Shown: one piece after another, positions 12,231 through 25,061 of the stretch
Position numbering within the stretch: position 1 is the first letter of the stretch
Layout of the letters: every line of letters begins with the position of its first letter
Assembly (NCBI GenBank): GCA_037074585.1
Contig: CM073495.1
Span: forward strand, 23,789,001-23,853,000
Origin: Biancaea sappan
Lineage: Eukaryota; Streptophyta; Magnoliopsida; Fabales; Fabaceae
Length of the DNA stretch: 64,000 bases
Reading direction: 5' to 3'
Program-made: the position numbers and the translations under genes
The notes under the pieces: model-generated
The model's database searches: none
Told to the model about the DNA's origin: nothing
The model's input: only the letters and a program-made list of their open reading frames with translations

Positions 12231-14440
12231 AAAAATTAACAACTTTTGTTATTGACTATCTTCTCTTTCCATGACCTCTCCTTTCATTAGTTCTTGGATT
12301 TGATAAATAAGAGAAGTTGTTAGATCCCCTCTCTTTTTAGAAATAAGTAATTTTATTTTTAGAACAAATTAAAACTTGTCTTGCCATTTATGAAAATTAA
12401 CATAACTCATGAAGTAATAGAGTTAAGAAAAGCTTATTTAAAAGTAATAAGAAAACTTATTTATTGATTTTGATGTTCTACTTTCCTATCCTTTCATTGT
12501 TACAGTTAACAAGTAATTACTTAAATTTTGTCCATTTATATAAAAATGTAGTTATAGTTTGCAATCAAAGTCAATTTTATATATATATATACTTGACCAT
12601 AAAAATATTGCAGGATAATATAAAATCTATATAAAACTTCAATGTTCCAATGCCAAAGGAGGCTTTGATTAAACTACAAAATATATAATATGAACACCAC
12701 TCACAGTTTAAATTAATATTGTGAAGCTTCATTCTTTTAGTTCAATTGCTCAAGCTTCCAACCAGACCATTAATAAAGCACATCTTCAAGCATAGCTTTC
12801 CTCTTTACTTTATATAGGGATTTATGCTTAGATGTATCAACACAAACATTAAAGCATTTCTCCTCCAGTGAATTATTCATTCTTAAGTGGTCCCATCATT
12901 TGCGTAATGCTTTACTTTTTATAATATTTGTCAGCTATCAAAGTGGGTTTGTGTGTAATTATTAATGGTCCCATGATTTGCATTATGCTTTAATTTGTTA
13001 AAAAATATTATAAAAAGAATAAGAAAAAAATTTATTGAAGGGAATTAATTCTAATTAGTCCACAAATGGGGGGCTTCCTATTATGTACAGTGTTATTATG
13101 TCACCAAGTTACACAACTTAACATAATTTAGCTGCGTATTCATAATTATGGATCCCACATCAATATAAAATAAATTAATTAATCCATGCTTTTAATTTTG
13201 ATTATTATTGACTTGGTTGATAAACACAAATTATAACTAGAAAAATAGCAAGTGGGTTTGAATAAACTTCAAATTTGCTTTTGATAATTAGAACCCAAGA
13301 TTTAATAAATGTCTTAATCTAAATACTCAACCTTTCAATTCTAACTTAAATTTCAAGAACAAATTAGGGTCTACTATATTAACCTGCTTTATGGGATTGT
13401 CTTGTGAGTACAACACATCTAGAGACACTAGATTAGATCTTTGCTAGTGACACTTACGTTTATTTTCTTGGTTTTAAACTACAACGTTGACAGTAAGCTA
13501 AGCTCCAATTAATATGGTTTGAATTATAACAAGATTGAATTATCACATAAACAACAACACTGACACACTTATGTAGAAAAAAAAAATTCTCACCTAGTAT
13601 GTTTTTTTCGTTTTGTATAGCTATAGGTTCCAGAGCTTCAACCAATAAGAAAATTCCTACCTTGAATAGATTCTCTACAACATAGAAAGTTAAAATAGGG
13701 AGGATCAATTTCTTTTTTTTTTTTTGGGTCAGACACAAAACAAGAGAGAAAGGGAGAAAGAGAGATTGATTTAGTACTCACCTTTATTTCCCACTTTCAA
13801 TCATCAATATTTCTTTCCCAGTGAAGAGAATATAACAAAGTGACCGGCGATGACATGAAAACACAGAGACAGTCAGCAAAGAGATGAATAGACAATGGCC
13901 GGACGGAAAAGCAAGGAATGGAAGAGGTGGCACGACCGAGAAGCAAGGAACAGATGATGTGGTAGGATGGAGAAGAAATGAAAGGAACAATGGCCGAATG
14001 GAGAAGAAATGAAGGGAAGAGTGAAATGAAGAAATGGCGAAGTAAACACAGAGAAAATACTGTGCAGTGATTGATGTGACTAAAAGGAAAATATTGATAG
14101 AACAGGAGGCGCGAAGTGCAGGAAATTGGTGGCGGGGAATGAGTTATTGTTTCTTTATTATTTATATTAAATAATTGATTTTATAGCATAAGCTCGTAAT
14201 TGCCCAAGTGGTATTTGCGTACCTAAACCTGCCTCAGCTTTTCGAATCCTGACTTTTACAGTCAATCATTTACAATCACATTTTTAAACATTGTTTTATA
14301 ATAAACATTTCACGATAAAACCTGAGTCCATTAGTTGCCTTAGTGGTGAGGTAGTTTTCTACTGTCTTTGGTAGCCAAGTTCGAAATCCATTGTTACAAA
14401 GTAGAACAAAATATTTTCTTTTTAATTTTTGACAAAAATA
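12231..14440. other. 5' non-coding part of the CACTA element
   Basis: No recognisable coding sequence. 13740-14150 is purine-rich and less AT-rich than its surroundings, and lies where the promoter and leader of the minus-strand transposase genes would be expected. No definite TATA box or splice junction could be assigned. Confidence 0.45.
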
Positions 14441-14445
14441 ATTTT

Positions 14446-14740
14446 AAAAAAAGTTTTAGTGGCGACTTTAGTCGCCACTAAAACCAAAATTCTCTTTTTT
14501 TTTTTAAAAAAAATTATTGTTAACAATTTTAAAAAATATTTTAAATGGTGGCAATTTTCAAAAAAAGTTTTAGCGGCGACTTTAGTCGCCACTAAAACCA
14601 AATTTTTCTTTTTTTTTTTAAATTATTGTTAGCAATTTTAAAAAATATTTTAAATGGTGGCGACTTAAAAGTCGCCACCAAAAGTCCCACTTTCGATGGC
14701 GACTTTTAAAATCGTTATCAAAAGTCTTACTCAACCCATC
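14446..14740. repeat. CACTA right subterminal inverted repeats, duplicated
   Basis: TTTTAGTGGCGACTTTAGTC and its inverse CGCCACTAAAACC form a hairpin at about 14450-14482. The whole unit, including a long T run, repeats about 117 bp on (about 14568-14600), followed by GGTGGCGACTTAAAAGTCGC at about 14657. The motif matches the left subterminal array. Confidence 0.82.
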
Positions 14741-14745
14741 ATACG

Positions 14746-15810
14746 CCATTCACAACAAAAGCTCAGTAACTATATTTATAAGTTGACCTAGTACTTATTA
14801 TAAATAATAATTCCATAATTGATATAATAATGATTTTAAATAATATTTTAATTATTGATTAATGCTAATCCACATAGGATAAATATTTAAATAGAAAATT
14901 TAACATACCTAAGCAATCAATAAAAGGGACAAAGCTATGTAAACTTATTGTGGAGATTTATAAGAAATGCAAATACGAAAAACGATCTCCTAGCTATTTG
15001 CATATCTGATTCAACTTAGTAATAAGTAGAGTGCATCGAATTATTGTTCAAGAGAAATTGTGTATTAATTACCTGATTGAGTCATGTTGTGAAAATTGTG
15101 TTATGAGAAATTTTTGTATTTCAAAAGAATAAAATTAGTCGCACATCAACTAAAATCATGAAAATATGAGATCTTATATATTAACATATTATAATAGGTT
15201 TATAAAGAGCTAAGAAAAGATGTGGGCTCGCGTGCTTACAATCTTAGACCAGTGCAGTGCCAATCAGCGATAAACTAATTAAGTCAATTTTAGATTTTTT
15301 TTGTCACAACCTTATTTACTAAAATTTATATAACAGCTCTTTAATTTTGCATATTTCATAAGAGCCTATTTTATCTTAAAAAAATATTTTGTAATTGTGA
15401 AACAATTTCTTTAAAAATAATATCCCTTATAATACAACTCAAGATACGTTAGTTATATCAAAATTTAGGACAAGTCAAAATATAGGCTATCCATTTATAG
15501 AAAGCCAATTAACTCTTGGACAATTAATATTTTAGTAGTGATCGTAAAGGACACGTTATGTTGTTGGTCAGATGTATCCAGAAAGATGACCATTTTATGT
15601 TGTGTACATTTAATCAAAATCCCATGTTTCTTAACGAATGAATGATTTTCCATTTCAAAGATACGAATGATTTTCCATTTCAAAGATACCGAAATACTGA
15701 TCGGGTATTTGAAAATTTGTTTGGGACTAGTTTTTGGGCCTCATTCGATGAATCTACATTTAAGTGAATTAGGGACATAAAATTAAACCATAATGTGTGT
15801 ATATAAAAGT
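14746..15810. other. AT-rich intergenic DNA
   Basis: No gene, RNA or element recognised. A 25-bp direct repeat around CGAATGATTTTCCATTTCAA occurs at about 15638-15688. Confidence 0.5.
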
Positions 15811-16368
15811 TCTATTCGGTAAAATTAACTTATAAGTTAGTTGATAATTTATAGATTATAACTTATAGTTGATAGTTTATAAACTAACTTATTGAATTAA
15901 AAATGTTTGATAAAAATAGTTGTTGAAATAATTGAAAAAAGTATAAAATGACATAAAAAGATATATATTTTTTAATTTTAAAATAATATAAATAAATATA
16001 TTATTTTTGTTTTTAATTAAATTAATTTTATATTATTATATATATAATTCATTAAAAATATATATTTATATATATTATTATATTTTATCATATATAATAA
16101 AATATATTTACATATTTTATTATATTTATATTATATATATATATATATATTATATTTATATATAAGGGTATAATGAATATGAAGGGTATAATGGATATTT
16201 TCATAGAATAACAAGGATAAAAAGAGAAGAAAAGTATATAAACTCTAAGTTACTTAAAGTAGCTTATCAGAATACGCTATAAATTATTAAAATAAATTCG
16301 TTTATAAAACACTTTTAACAAATTTATAAGCTAGTTAAATAAGTTATAAATTCGTCACATCGAATAGA
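15811..16368. mobile_element. MITE, copy 1
   Basis: It begins TCTATTCGGTAAAATTAACT and ends in the inverted form (ATAAATTCGTCACATCGAATAGA), with a very AT-rich centre and further inverted TTATAAGTTAG / CTAGTTAAATAAG sequences. Length is about 558 bp with no coding capacity. A diverged copy at 50.88-51.47 kb shares the subterminal sequence GTTTGATAAAAATAGTTRTTG. The family assignment (hAT-like or other) is uncertain and no target duplication could be fixed. Confidence 0.7.
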
Positions 16369-16850
16369 GTGAAAAGCTCCTTACCTTTATAAAATGCATT
16401 ACAAACACAACTAAAAATTATAAACGAATTTAACTATAGATAGATGAGTCAAGGGTATACCTTGTACGTTTCTTGTTTAATTATGATATATTTGTTCCAT
16501 ATATAGCAGATATTTATGGTCTTTGTTATTCCACTCTTTCTACAATACGATGTCCACCATTTATTATCTTCATTTTAAGGATTACAAAGAATGTCTAAAG
16601 CATGAATTGACTATTTTTTTGGGTCAAAATGAATTGACTATTTAAAGGGTATGTATTTTTTGTTGGGCCTCCAAGGAATAGTATGCTACTGGAGTTTTGA
16701 AAATCGTTTGATAGTTTCATCAACGAACAACAATCATGAGATCGTGATGGCCGTTTGATCTTTTTTTTAACCAGCGGCTGACAAGGCCCAGCAAACAATC
16801 TTTATGCATTGTTTAAATATTATGGACACAAAGATGAAAGGTTAACTTTT
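16369..16850. other. intergenic DNA, nothing recognised
   Basis: AT-rich sequence between the MITE and the repeated module. Short open frames here show no recognisable similarity. Confidence 0.4.
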
Positions 16851-16851
16851 C

Positions 16852-18785
16852 GGGTTTTGTCCCAATGCTGCTCTCAATATATCTGTTCAATTAATGCTGA
16901 TTGTATTTGCTAGAAGAGAACAAATATTACAATCTTTTTTACTCTTAGATTAGCATTTTTGACAATCAACCAAAAGAGGGTAGATAATCTTCATATATTA
17001 ATCGATGAAGTTCGTGAGGTTAATTGCAAGATAATTTACAGTTTATCTCTCTCGAATATCTTATTGATGATTTATTTTGTTATTATTTAATTATATCGTG
17101 ATTTTTTCATCTTAAATTCAATGAAATTACTCTGCAAAAAAAACACTTATAAAGCCAAATCATTCATTGAAACTATTCTACTTAATGACTAACAAAAAGG
17201 CATCATGAACAAGAATCAATAGAAGTTGAATGATACTTAATAAATATTTGTTGTTTTTTTATACATATAAGAGTTATAAGTTATTAGAGTATTAATTTTT
17301 TTTAATAACTATTAATATCCGAAAAATCTACTATGACTAATCTTGTTAAAGTTACATCTTGCCACAAAAATATAAAACTCTTCCAACGCTTATTTTTTTT
17401 ATTCACAAAATTCGAACTTCATAACTTATCTAAAGAAAATAAGTGTTGAACCAACTTTTTTTATTTTTGACAAGTATCTACTATTGGAGTTGAGCACTAA
17501 ATATAGACACTTCTTTCTGTGAGAATTTGTAAAGGGCTAGTCTTTTTTGCTAAACTCGATCCCCATTGATAATGCTAAAGCAATTGAACCAATACGTTGA
17601 TAATTTTTTTTACATTTATTATTTTATTTTTTATTTTGAATTATACAATTTTAAAGGGTTTAATTATAATCAACCTATCATGTCATACTTGACCAATTCT
17701 TTGGAACAGGCATGGTCATTAACCTAAGCTGGCCTCTGGATTACCAAGTCACTAGTTCAACCATTGGATCACCAAGTCAATTATTGAACTAGATAAATAA
17801 ATTTAAAAAATTAAAAATTATATATATACATATATATGTTTACAAATAAATCTTAAAACTAGTAAAATAAATAATTTATATGCAAATTCTATACTTTAAA
17901 GTCTTAAAACTATAGTTATTAGTCATAAATAATTAAAATGCAAATATTCATAAAGTCATAAACATCCATAATAATTCAAACATGAAGTCATAGCTCCTAA
18001 AGGATAATAGATGCAAACATATAATCTGATATAAAAATAACTAGTGCATGGACAATATCTGGCCCATCACTTGAGAATTAAGATATAGTGTTAAATGAAA
18101 TTAGCTGCAATGACATGTTGATAATACAATCTTCCTATGTAACAAGAATGAAATGTTGATAGTACAATCTTCCTATGTAACAAGAATGACATGTTGATAT
18201 TACAATCCTCCTATGAAAAAATAAAGATAATAAATTGGTCTCAATTGTAGGAATGAACTCAAAAGCTAACATATCCACATATTTGTTAAATTTTATGAAT
18301 GTTAAATTAGGAAAAAGAAAACATTGACCTCGTTCTAGGTCACTAGGTCTATTAAGACTTAACCGGATCGCTTGTAAAATGGTTTTAATAAGTGACTCGA
18401 CCTGGACTAAATATTAGGTCATTGAATCCTGAGTCAACCCAACCGAATTGAGCAGGGTCCAAAAAAGTGTACTTGACACTTGACAGCAGAATAGTATCGA
18501 CCCTACTAGCCTCTGTGATTTATTTAGAATATTTTTGAATTTATAGGTTATCTTAAAAAAAACCTTTTAACCAAAATAGGATATAGGCCAATTTTTAAAC
18601 CGTATAAAAACTGAACGTCACATGTTAAATTGTAGGGGTTAACTTACAAATATAAAATTATAGGAGGGCGCGCTTTTTAATATAAATTTTTAGATTCCAG
18701 TTAGGAGTTAGGACAATCAAATTTTAATTACATTTAAAATAATTTTTTGGTTAAATTTTAGATAAAAGGAATAAGGAAATAGTAT
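16852..18785 (+). repeat. dispersed non-coding module, copy 1
   Basis: This segment is collinear with 48.29-49.87 kb and 50.73-52.45 kb. All three share GTCCCAAT...GAGAACRAATAT, AATCTTCATATATTAAT, TTGAATGATA, the AGCAGAATAGTA block and AGGATAT..CCAATTTTTAAACC, in the same order. Divergence is high, so this is an old duplication relative to copies A and B. No coding sequence is shared. It is interrupted by the insertion at 17694-18469. Confidence 0.75.
17694..18469. mobile_element. 776-bp non-autonomous DNA element with 8-bp target duplication (hAT-like)
   Basis: The module copy is interrupted here. TACTTGAC occurs just before (17686-17693) and just after (18470-18477) the insert. The ends are imperfect inverted repeats: CAATTCTTTGGAACAGG on the left and, inverted on the right, CACTTTTTTGGACCCTG. 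The interior is AT-rich and non-coding, with subterminal inverted ACCAAGTCACTAG-like motifs. An 8-bp duplication fits the hAT superfamily; that assignment is inference. Confidence 0.8.
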
Positions 18786-19225
18786 TGGATAACACTGAAA
18801 GTTATAGGATTAGCTGGCAGTAGTTAAATTCAGTTGAAACTCTGGTTTACAGTTAGAAATTCAGTTGTACATGTAACTGTAATTCCACACGTGTAACACC
18901 CTGATCTGTAGCTATAAATTCGAATGTATTTTGCACTCTGATATATTGAATAACATTCAGAAGTTCACGACAATCTCTTCATCTGTTTCTACTTTTTATT
19001 ACATCACTTGCCCTCTGTCATAGTTTTATCTGATACACGATGGAGAATACACAAGAGTCTTCCGAACGCTGCACCAGTGGTTTCACAGAAGAACACAATC
19101 ACCTTCAATCATTCGATATCTGTAAAATTGGATGAGAAAATTTACTTACTATGGAAACAGTAAGTTCTAGCTGCGATGGATTGTCACGAGCTCCAGAATT
19201 TCATCGAAGGCGAATCAACTGTAAT
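18786..19225 (+). pseudogene. Copia 5' stub: LTR end plus gag N-terminus
   Basis: From about 19094 one frame reads SISVKLDEKIYLLWKQ, a stop, then VLAAMDCHELQNFIEGEST, the N-terminal motif of Copia gag (UBN2-type). Upstream, 18786 to about 19035 looks like an LTR: it starts near TATTGGATAACACTG (TGTTGG expected) and has a TATA-like TAGCTATAAATTC at about 18910. No internal region follows the gag stub, so the element is truncated after about 19220. Confidence 0.72.
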
Positions 19226-21180
19226 TTTTATTGTCTTTTGACAAGAATTGTAATTTTTTCTACAGTTTTATAATTTTTATATTAGTTCTTGTGTTATGAT
19301 TATTGTGTTTTATTTATTTTATTTTTATTTTTATTTAAAGAAAAAAGTTCTATTAAAAAAAAAAAAGAAAAGTTGCTCCAAGCAAGGACGAGTAAAAGTA
19401 AAAGTCTGCATGAGGACGAGGATGCTAAATATGTGGGGAATAACTTAGCCCCAAATGCTTTTTTTTTGGGTGGACTTATGTGTCCATATTTTTTAGACAT
19501 ATATAAAGTATTATTTATAATTAGGTCATTATAATTTATAAGATTTTCATAAAGTTTATGTTTCATGGACCTATTTAATATATTTTATAAGTTGATTTGG
19601 AGTATTAATAAAAATAATTTATGTGTGTAGATTCCCAACTTAAAATAATAACGGTGATAGGACATTATTATAAAAGGATCAAAACATAGATTGACTCGTG
19701 TATATAGTGATGGGTAACAATTCTTTAAATTATATAAAGGGGTTGGTTTTTAGAAAACATGTGTATATTGTCATAATTCTATCAGATCCAAATCATTGTG
19801 AGAGAGTCACTCATACTCCGTCAAAAAAATTTATGTACCTATAATTTGAAGACCGAATTATAATGAATCAAAGTACACTCTCAATTGTTAATTATAACAT
19901 GTTCTTTTGCTTATTAAAATCATACAAACAACATAATTATAACAAAATCTTCTTTGTTCTAATTTATAAATAATTTCACATTTGAGTCTTCATAATTCTT
20001 AGTTGTTTGGCTTGAATTTTGGATAAATTCCTAACACTTTTTACTTGTAGCTCGTTAACAGGGATGTGCGTGGGTCGAATTGAATAGCTTTTAGAAACCA
20101 TACTAACTTAAAAAAGGACATATTGTATTGATTTGGGTTAAAATATTTATATCCACTCAATTTAAACTAAACTAATTCATTTGTTAACAGGTTGACTTTA
20201 GATCAAATTAACGAGTTAAGTTTTATTTTTTAATTTATATTTTTTAAAATGACACACTTGATTTTAAAATGAATGAATTAAAAAGAAAAAAAAATAATAT
20301 TAGATCTTATATAACTATATATTATTTTAAAAAAATATATTATTCATAATTTAATATTGAGTTAACTTAATATTAAACTTTTATACCCAAAAGGTGCCTC
20401 TTTTCCTGTGCATAGCAGCTGCGAAAAGCATCGTAGATAATTCCATTTTGGTGCAAATGATAAAGTAGGCCCAACGAAGTCTAATTTGGTTATTTTGAAT
20501 ATTCCTTACAATAAAAAAAAAAAAAAAAAAAGAAAAAGGAAGGCAAGAAAGGACTCCCTGCCTTTGGTGGTTCGCTTCCCTGATCCACCTTCCACCTGAT
20601 AAAATGTATTCGAAAGATAACGAAAAACTATAAATATAACTATAGATAGAATAGTAGCCTAATAGAGGGATACCTTGGATGTTATTGGTTGTTTTTGTTA
20701 TTTTCAATGAGTTTCATAAAATTGTTTGCAAAATTGAAGTAGACAAACTCCAGAGTATACTCAAAATATAAAATGAAGAGATATAAACTCAAAACGAAAA
20801 ATCGTAAGAGTTTATATATATTTTTTTGTCATTTAATCAATGTTCAGATAATTGAATTAGTTATTGAACTGATTAAGATACTGATTCAAGAGTTAGTGGT
20901 GGAACCAAAATCAAACCATGGTCGAATTGGTGTTATTTTAAAAATATTAAAAAATAAAATATACAATTAAAAATATTAAATACTTTATATAATTTGTAAA
21001 TATAAAATACTTTATAAATGAAGATATCTGATATAATTTTTAAAAAAATAATTAAAAATATAAAATACTTTATATAATTTTAAAATTATGTGAGAAAAGT
21101 CAAAAGGGTCTGGCATAGAGATAGGGAAGGACTTTTTTACTGCTGTGCACTAATTTTTTATTTAAATTCCTTAATTAACC
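19226..21180. other. AT-rich intergenic DNA
   Basis: No gene recognised. Poly(A) and poly(T) runs occur at about 19350 and 20512-20531. The open frames in both orientations are short and of low complexity. Confidence 0.5.
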
Positions 21181-21185
21181 CAGAT

Positions 21186-21226
21186 TTAAATTAAATTACA
21201 GATTTAGCCCAATTTGACTGTAGCAA
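21186..21226 (+). repeat. MULE left terminal inverted repeat
   Basis: Pairs with 46334-46378 in inverted orientation. The shared core is TTAAATTRCRGA...CCAA...ACTGTAGCAA. The outermost bases are diverged. Confidence 0.7.
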
Positions 21227-21559
21227 TTAAAACGTACTTACAAAATACGAATTACTGATATGCAGAGCCCACCTCTCAGGTGCGTGTTGACGTGTGCATG
21301 AACTGCATTCTAATACGCACCTTTGTGGTGCGCTCCTATTAAAGCGCACCTTAGACATGCATTTTTACTAAGAAGAATGTGCATTTGTGAAGTGCGCATT
21401 CAGTGTATATTTTTTTTGACTGTTAATTTTTTTTATCGTTGAAAACTAATATATGGTAATCATCTGAAGCCAGCACCTAAAAAACGCACACCACTTCAGA
21501 ATTGAGTTCCACTTTCTTTACTTCGGTATTCACTTTTCTATTTTCATTCATTCAGACAG

Positions 21560-22405
21560 CCAACAATTTTGTTGTTTAGAAGAAAAAAAAAGGTAGATAT
21601 TAATATTATGATAATTTATGATTTTGTATTGTCTTACTTTGACGATTTTATTATCGTTTTTACTTTTTCAATTGTTTTTCTTAGTTTTATGAATTTTATG
21701 TTTCATACTTATGAAATTAATTTATGAATTTTATTTCTAGTACATGTTTGATTTCTCATGACTTTTTATTTTTTTTAGTTTTATGAATTTTTAAATTTAT
21801 GTTATGTATTTTTCTCATGACTTTTTTTTTATTTTTCGTTATTTCTATGAATTTTTTCCTTAATTTTATAATTAATATATGGATTTTTTATCTTGTAAGT
21901 TTTATATTTTTTATAATTATAATTTATGAATTTTTATTCTTCATTTACATAATAGTTAGTTGTAAATTGTATTATAGTATTTAGTTTTATAATTAATTTA
22001 TGATTATTTGTTTTTCTTAGTTTTATATTTTTATAATAATTGTAATTTATGAATTTTTATTCTTCTTAACAGATTTACATAATTGTTAGTTGTAAATTAT
22101 ATTATATTGTCGTTTATTCTTAAGACTTTTTTTATTTTTTTTATTTTTCAATTTTTCTTGGATTTTGACCTTAGTTTTATAATTAATTTATGATTTTTTA
22201 TTTTTCTTAGTTTTATATTTTGATAATAATTGTAATTTATGATTTTTTGTTATATTGTTTTTTTCTTCATTTTTTTTGAACTTTGTTTCATATTTTTGTG
22301 AATTTTTTTCGTTAGTTTTATAGTTTATTTATGAATTTTTTAATTTTTCTTAGTTTTATTTTTTTATAATAATAATTGTAATTGAAGAATTTTTATTCTT
22401 CTTAG
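21560..22405 (+). other. T-rich leader or intron of the MULE transposase gene
   Basis: Repetitive T-rich sequence made of variants of CTTAGTTTTATAATTAATTT and TAATTTATGAATTTTTATTC. It ends in TTCTTCTTAG directly before the transposase ATG at 22407, a good 3' splice acceptor, suggesting an intron in the 5' leader. Confidence 0.55.
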
Positions 22406-22406
22406 A

Positions 22407-25061
22407 ATGAGTCGAAGTGGGGCACTTTTAGTTCATGTTTACTCTAATAGGACTATATTGAGTGGTAGTTCCAATGGTGTAGCATTTGAAGCCGATAACA
22501 TTGTGGTGGTAAAAATTCAGTGTAATATTTTTTTAGATGTTTTGAGACAAATAATCCATTATAAGTTGAGGCTAAGAGAATATGAGAAGATATCCCACTT
22601 ACTATATAGATATCCTATACAAATGACACTACTTATGTTCGGGCAACTCCAACTAAACGATGATGATGATGTAAAGGTGATGATTGATTGTCACTTACAA
22701 TTGGGGAGGACGTTGACAAGTATGGAGGTCTATGCAGACATTGAGGTGACCGAAGTCCAATTAAATGCCAACATTCCCGATTTAAATGAGCATGTCACGT
22801 GGGATAAGGGTAGCAGACCTTCTACACAATTTCATATGTCATCGAGTGCACAAATTTAGCTCATGGAGGACGATGATATAGACATTCTGCCACTTGACCT
22901 ACCCTATGATATTCTGGATGACGTGGATGTCGATGACATAGAAGACGTTGAGGATGTTGCCGAACCAGAGCTTGAAGAGTTTGGAAGAAGTATACAAGAA
23001 TTAATGGGTGGAGATGGCGAGGTTGAGCTAGTTGAGTCCATCATATTCTATGCACCACCCGATTATATGACACAATCAAATACAGGCCCAACAGATGAGC
23101 CAGAAATTCCAGATGTCTTTGATGCCTATACCTGGGATAATGATTTGGACCTTGTTGTTGGTTTATTATTTTCTGACAAAGATGCACTAATGGGAGCGTG
23201 AAATCATACTCAATCAAGAGGCACAACAGCTTCAAGGTGGAGAAGTTGTGTAAGAAATATCTGCAGATAAAGTGCGTGAAATTTGTGAATGGTTGTAACT
23301 GGTGAGTGACGGCTTGTTTGAAGAAGAATTACGGCATGTGGATGATCATAAAGTACAGCGGAGATCACGCATGTGTTTCATCATCCATTTCCTAAGAGCA
23401 TAAGCAGTTGGACTCTAATTTGATAGCCACAGCAATTATGGCCCAAGTAAATCAATCTCTAGACATGCCTATCTCTCAAGTGAAAGAGTGTATTAAAGAG
23501 CAGTTCGCATATACGAGATCCTATAAGAAGACATGGATGGCAAAGCAAAAGGCCATAGCTAAGAACTATAATGATTAGGAGGCCTCATATTCTCAATTGG
23601 GTAGTCGGTTTGTGGCAGTTCGATAATTTCTCACTAACACCGTAGTTGATTACAACTAGGACTACGATCGACAAAATGATAGGAGAATATTTTTTTGGGT
23701 ATTTTAGGCATATAGGAGAATATTTTGTCGGGTATTTTAGGCGTACAAACCATGCATCAATGCATTCGATCACCTGAAACCTATGATTCAAGCTGACGAA
23801 ACTTTCCTTTATGGAAAATACAAAGGAACATTGTTAATTGCATGTGGTCAAGATAGGAATCGTCACGTTCTACTGCTTGCCTTTGCAATTGTGGAAGGTG
23901 AAACTCTTGAGGCATGATCTTTCTTCATGCATAGGTTATGTCAACATGTTGCGAAGAACAAGTCTGTTTGTTTGATTGCAGACAAACACATATCAATTAG
24001 GGAAGTCATGGGTAAAGCAGAAAACGGTTGGCAACCATTGCTAAGATACCACGTTCAATACATGCGACATTTGGCAAGCAATCTAAACGTGAAATTCAAA
24101 AACAAGCTATTTAAGCAACTCTTTGTAAACATAGGTATTTTACTAACCCTATCATTATGTTATATATGTCATTACATTTTATATTAATATCTTTTACTTA
24201 CAATGTTATTACCTGTACAGGATACTTATCTGAACGATCCATAGTTGAGAGAAAGATGATCGAGCTTCGACCACTCGATGTCAGAGCTTATAACTGGGTA
24301 TTAGAACATGTAGGTGATAGATCTTTATGGTGTAGAGCATATGATGATGGAAGACGTTGGGATCACATGATAACTAACCTGGTAGGATGTATGAACAGTG
24401 AGCTTAAGGGAGTGAGGAGCTTTCCCGTGACAGAATTGGCTCAATCTACATACTATAAATTAGCCAAATACTTCACAGATAGGGCAAAAGAGGCAAATTC
24501 CCAGATTCAAGCTGAACAAAAGTTTTGTACCTACGTGAGAGATCAATTGAATAACATGAGTCAAAGGCAACTGTTTGTGTGGTGCCAACATTCAACCTTG
24601 CCCAGCTATGGTTTGAGGTATAAGAACGTTATGACAGACGACAAAGGCAATTTGGACATTGTTGTAGTGTTTTTCTAAAAAACAGATATTGCGACTATAG
24701 AGAGTTTCAGATGCTTTGATTTCCATGCGCGCATGTTGTTGCAGCTTGCTTAAGTGTCCACCTTGATTGTACAAATTTCATCGACCAAATGTATAGCCGA
24801 GAGATGTTATCAGTTGCATATCGGAGTCCCTTTCACCTAGTTGGTGGCGAGCAATATTGGCCATAGATATCGGGATCAACATTTGTACCTGACCCCAAAG
24901 ATATCCGAAAAATAGGAAAACCAAAGTCTAAACATTTCAAGAATGAGATGGATTGGAAAGAATCAGGTGAGCCAGCAACATGTGGAGTGTGTCGAGAAGT
25001 AGGGCATTATCACAACACTTGTCCAAACCGGCACTGTTTTGAAGCACCTAGCAATCAGTGA
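22407..25061 (+). pseudogene. MuDR-type MULE transposase
   Basis: 22407-22856 encodes an N-terminal region (MSRSGALLVHVYSNRTIL...) as in MuDR-like transposases, ending in TAG. The frame resumes at 22863 with an acidic region and the DNLDLVVGLLFSDKDAL motif. From 23200 on, in shifted frames, come KSYSIKRHNSFKVEKLCKKY, QVNQSLDMPISQVKECI, then the MULE catalytic domain IQADETFLYGKYKGTLLIAC with AFAIVEGETLEA. A likely intron lies at about 24135-24220. Then come VRAYNWVLEHVGDRSLWCRA, a SWIM zinc finger (CDYREFQ...FPCAHVVAACL, the second Cys replaced by Tyr) and a CCHC knuckle (CGVCREVGHYHNTC). The stop is at 25059. At least six in-frame stops and several frameshifts disable it; a 31-bp tandem duplication at 23682-23745 adds another. 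Confidence 0.9.

Larger units (their letters stand above)
2839..14745 (-). mobile_element. CACTA (En/Spm) DNA transposon, autonomous type, decayed
   Basis: The left end reads TACTACAAAAAAATCAC, one base from the canonical CACTAC terminus. It is followed by subterminal inverted repeats built on TTTGGTGGCGACTTTAGTCG (about 2865-3250). The same motif family recurs at the right end (14446-14740), there duplicated with a period of about 117 bp. Between them, on the minus strand, lie a TNP2-type transposase and a TNPA-type gene in the usual order for plant CACTA elements. A clear right terminus (gtagtg) was not found beyond 14740, so that end is mutated or deleted and the stated limit is approximate. 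A solo LTR has inserted inside. The coding genes carry frameshifts, so the copy is probably immobile by itself. Confidence 0.88.
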
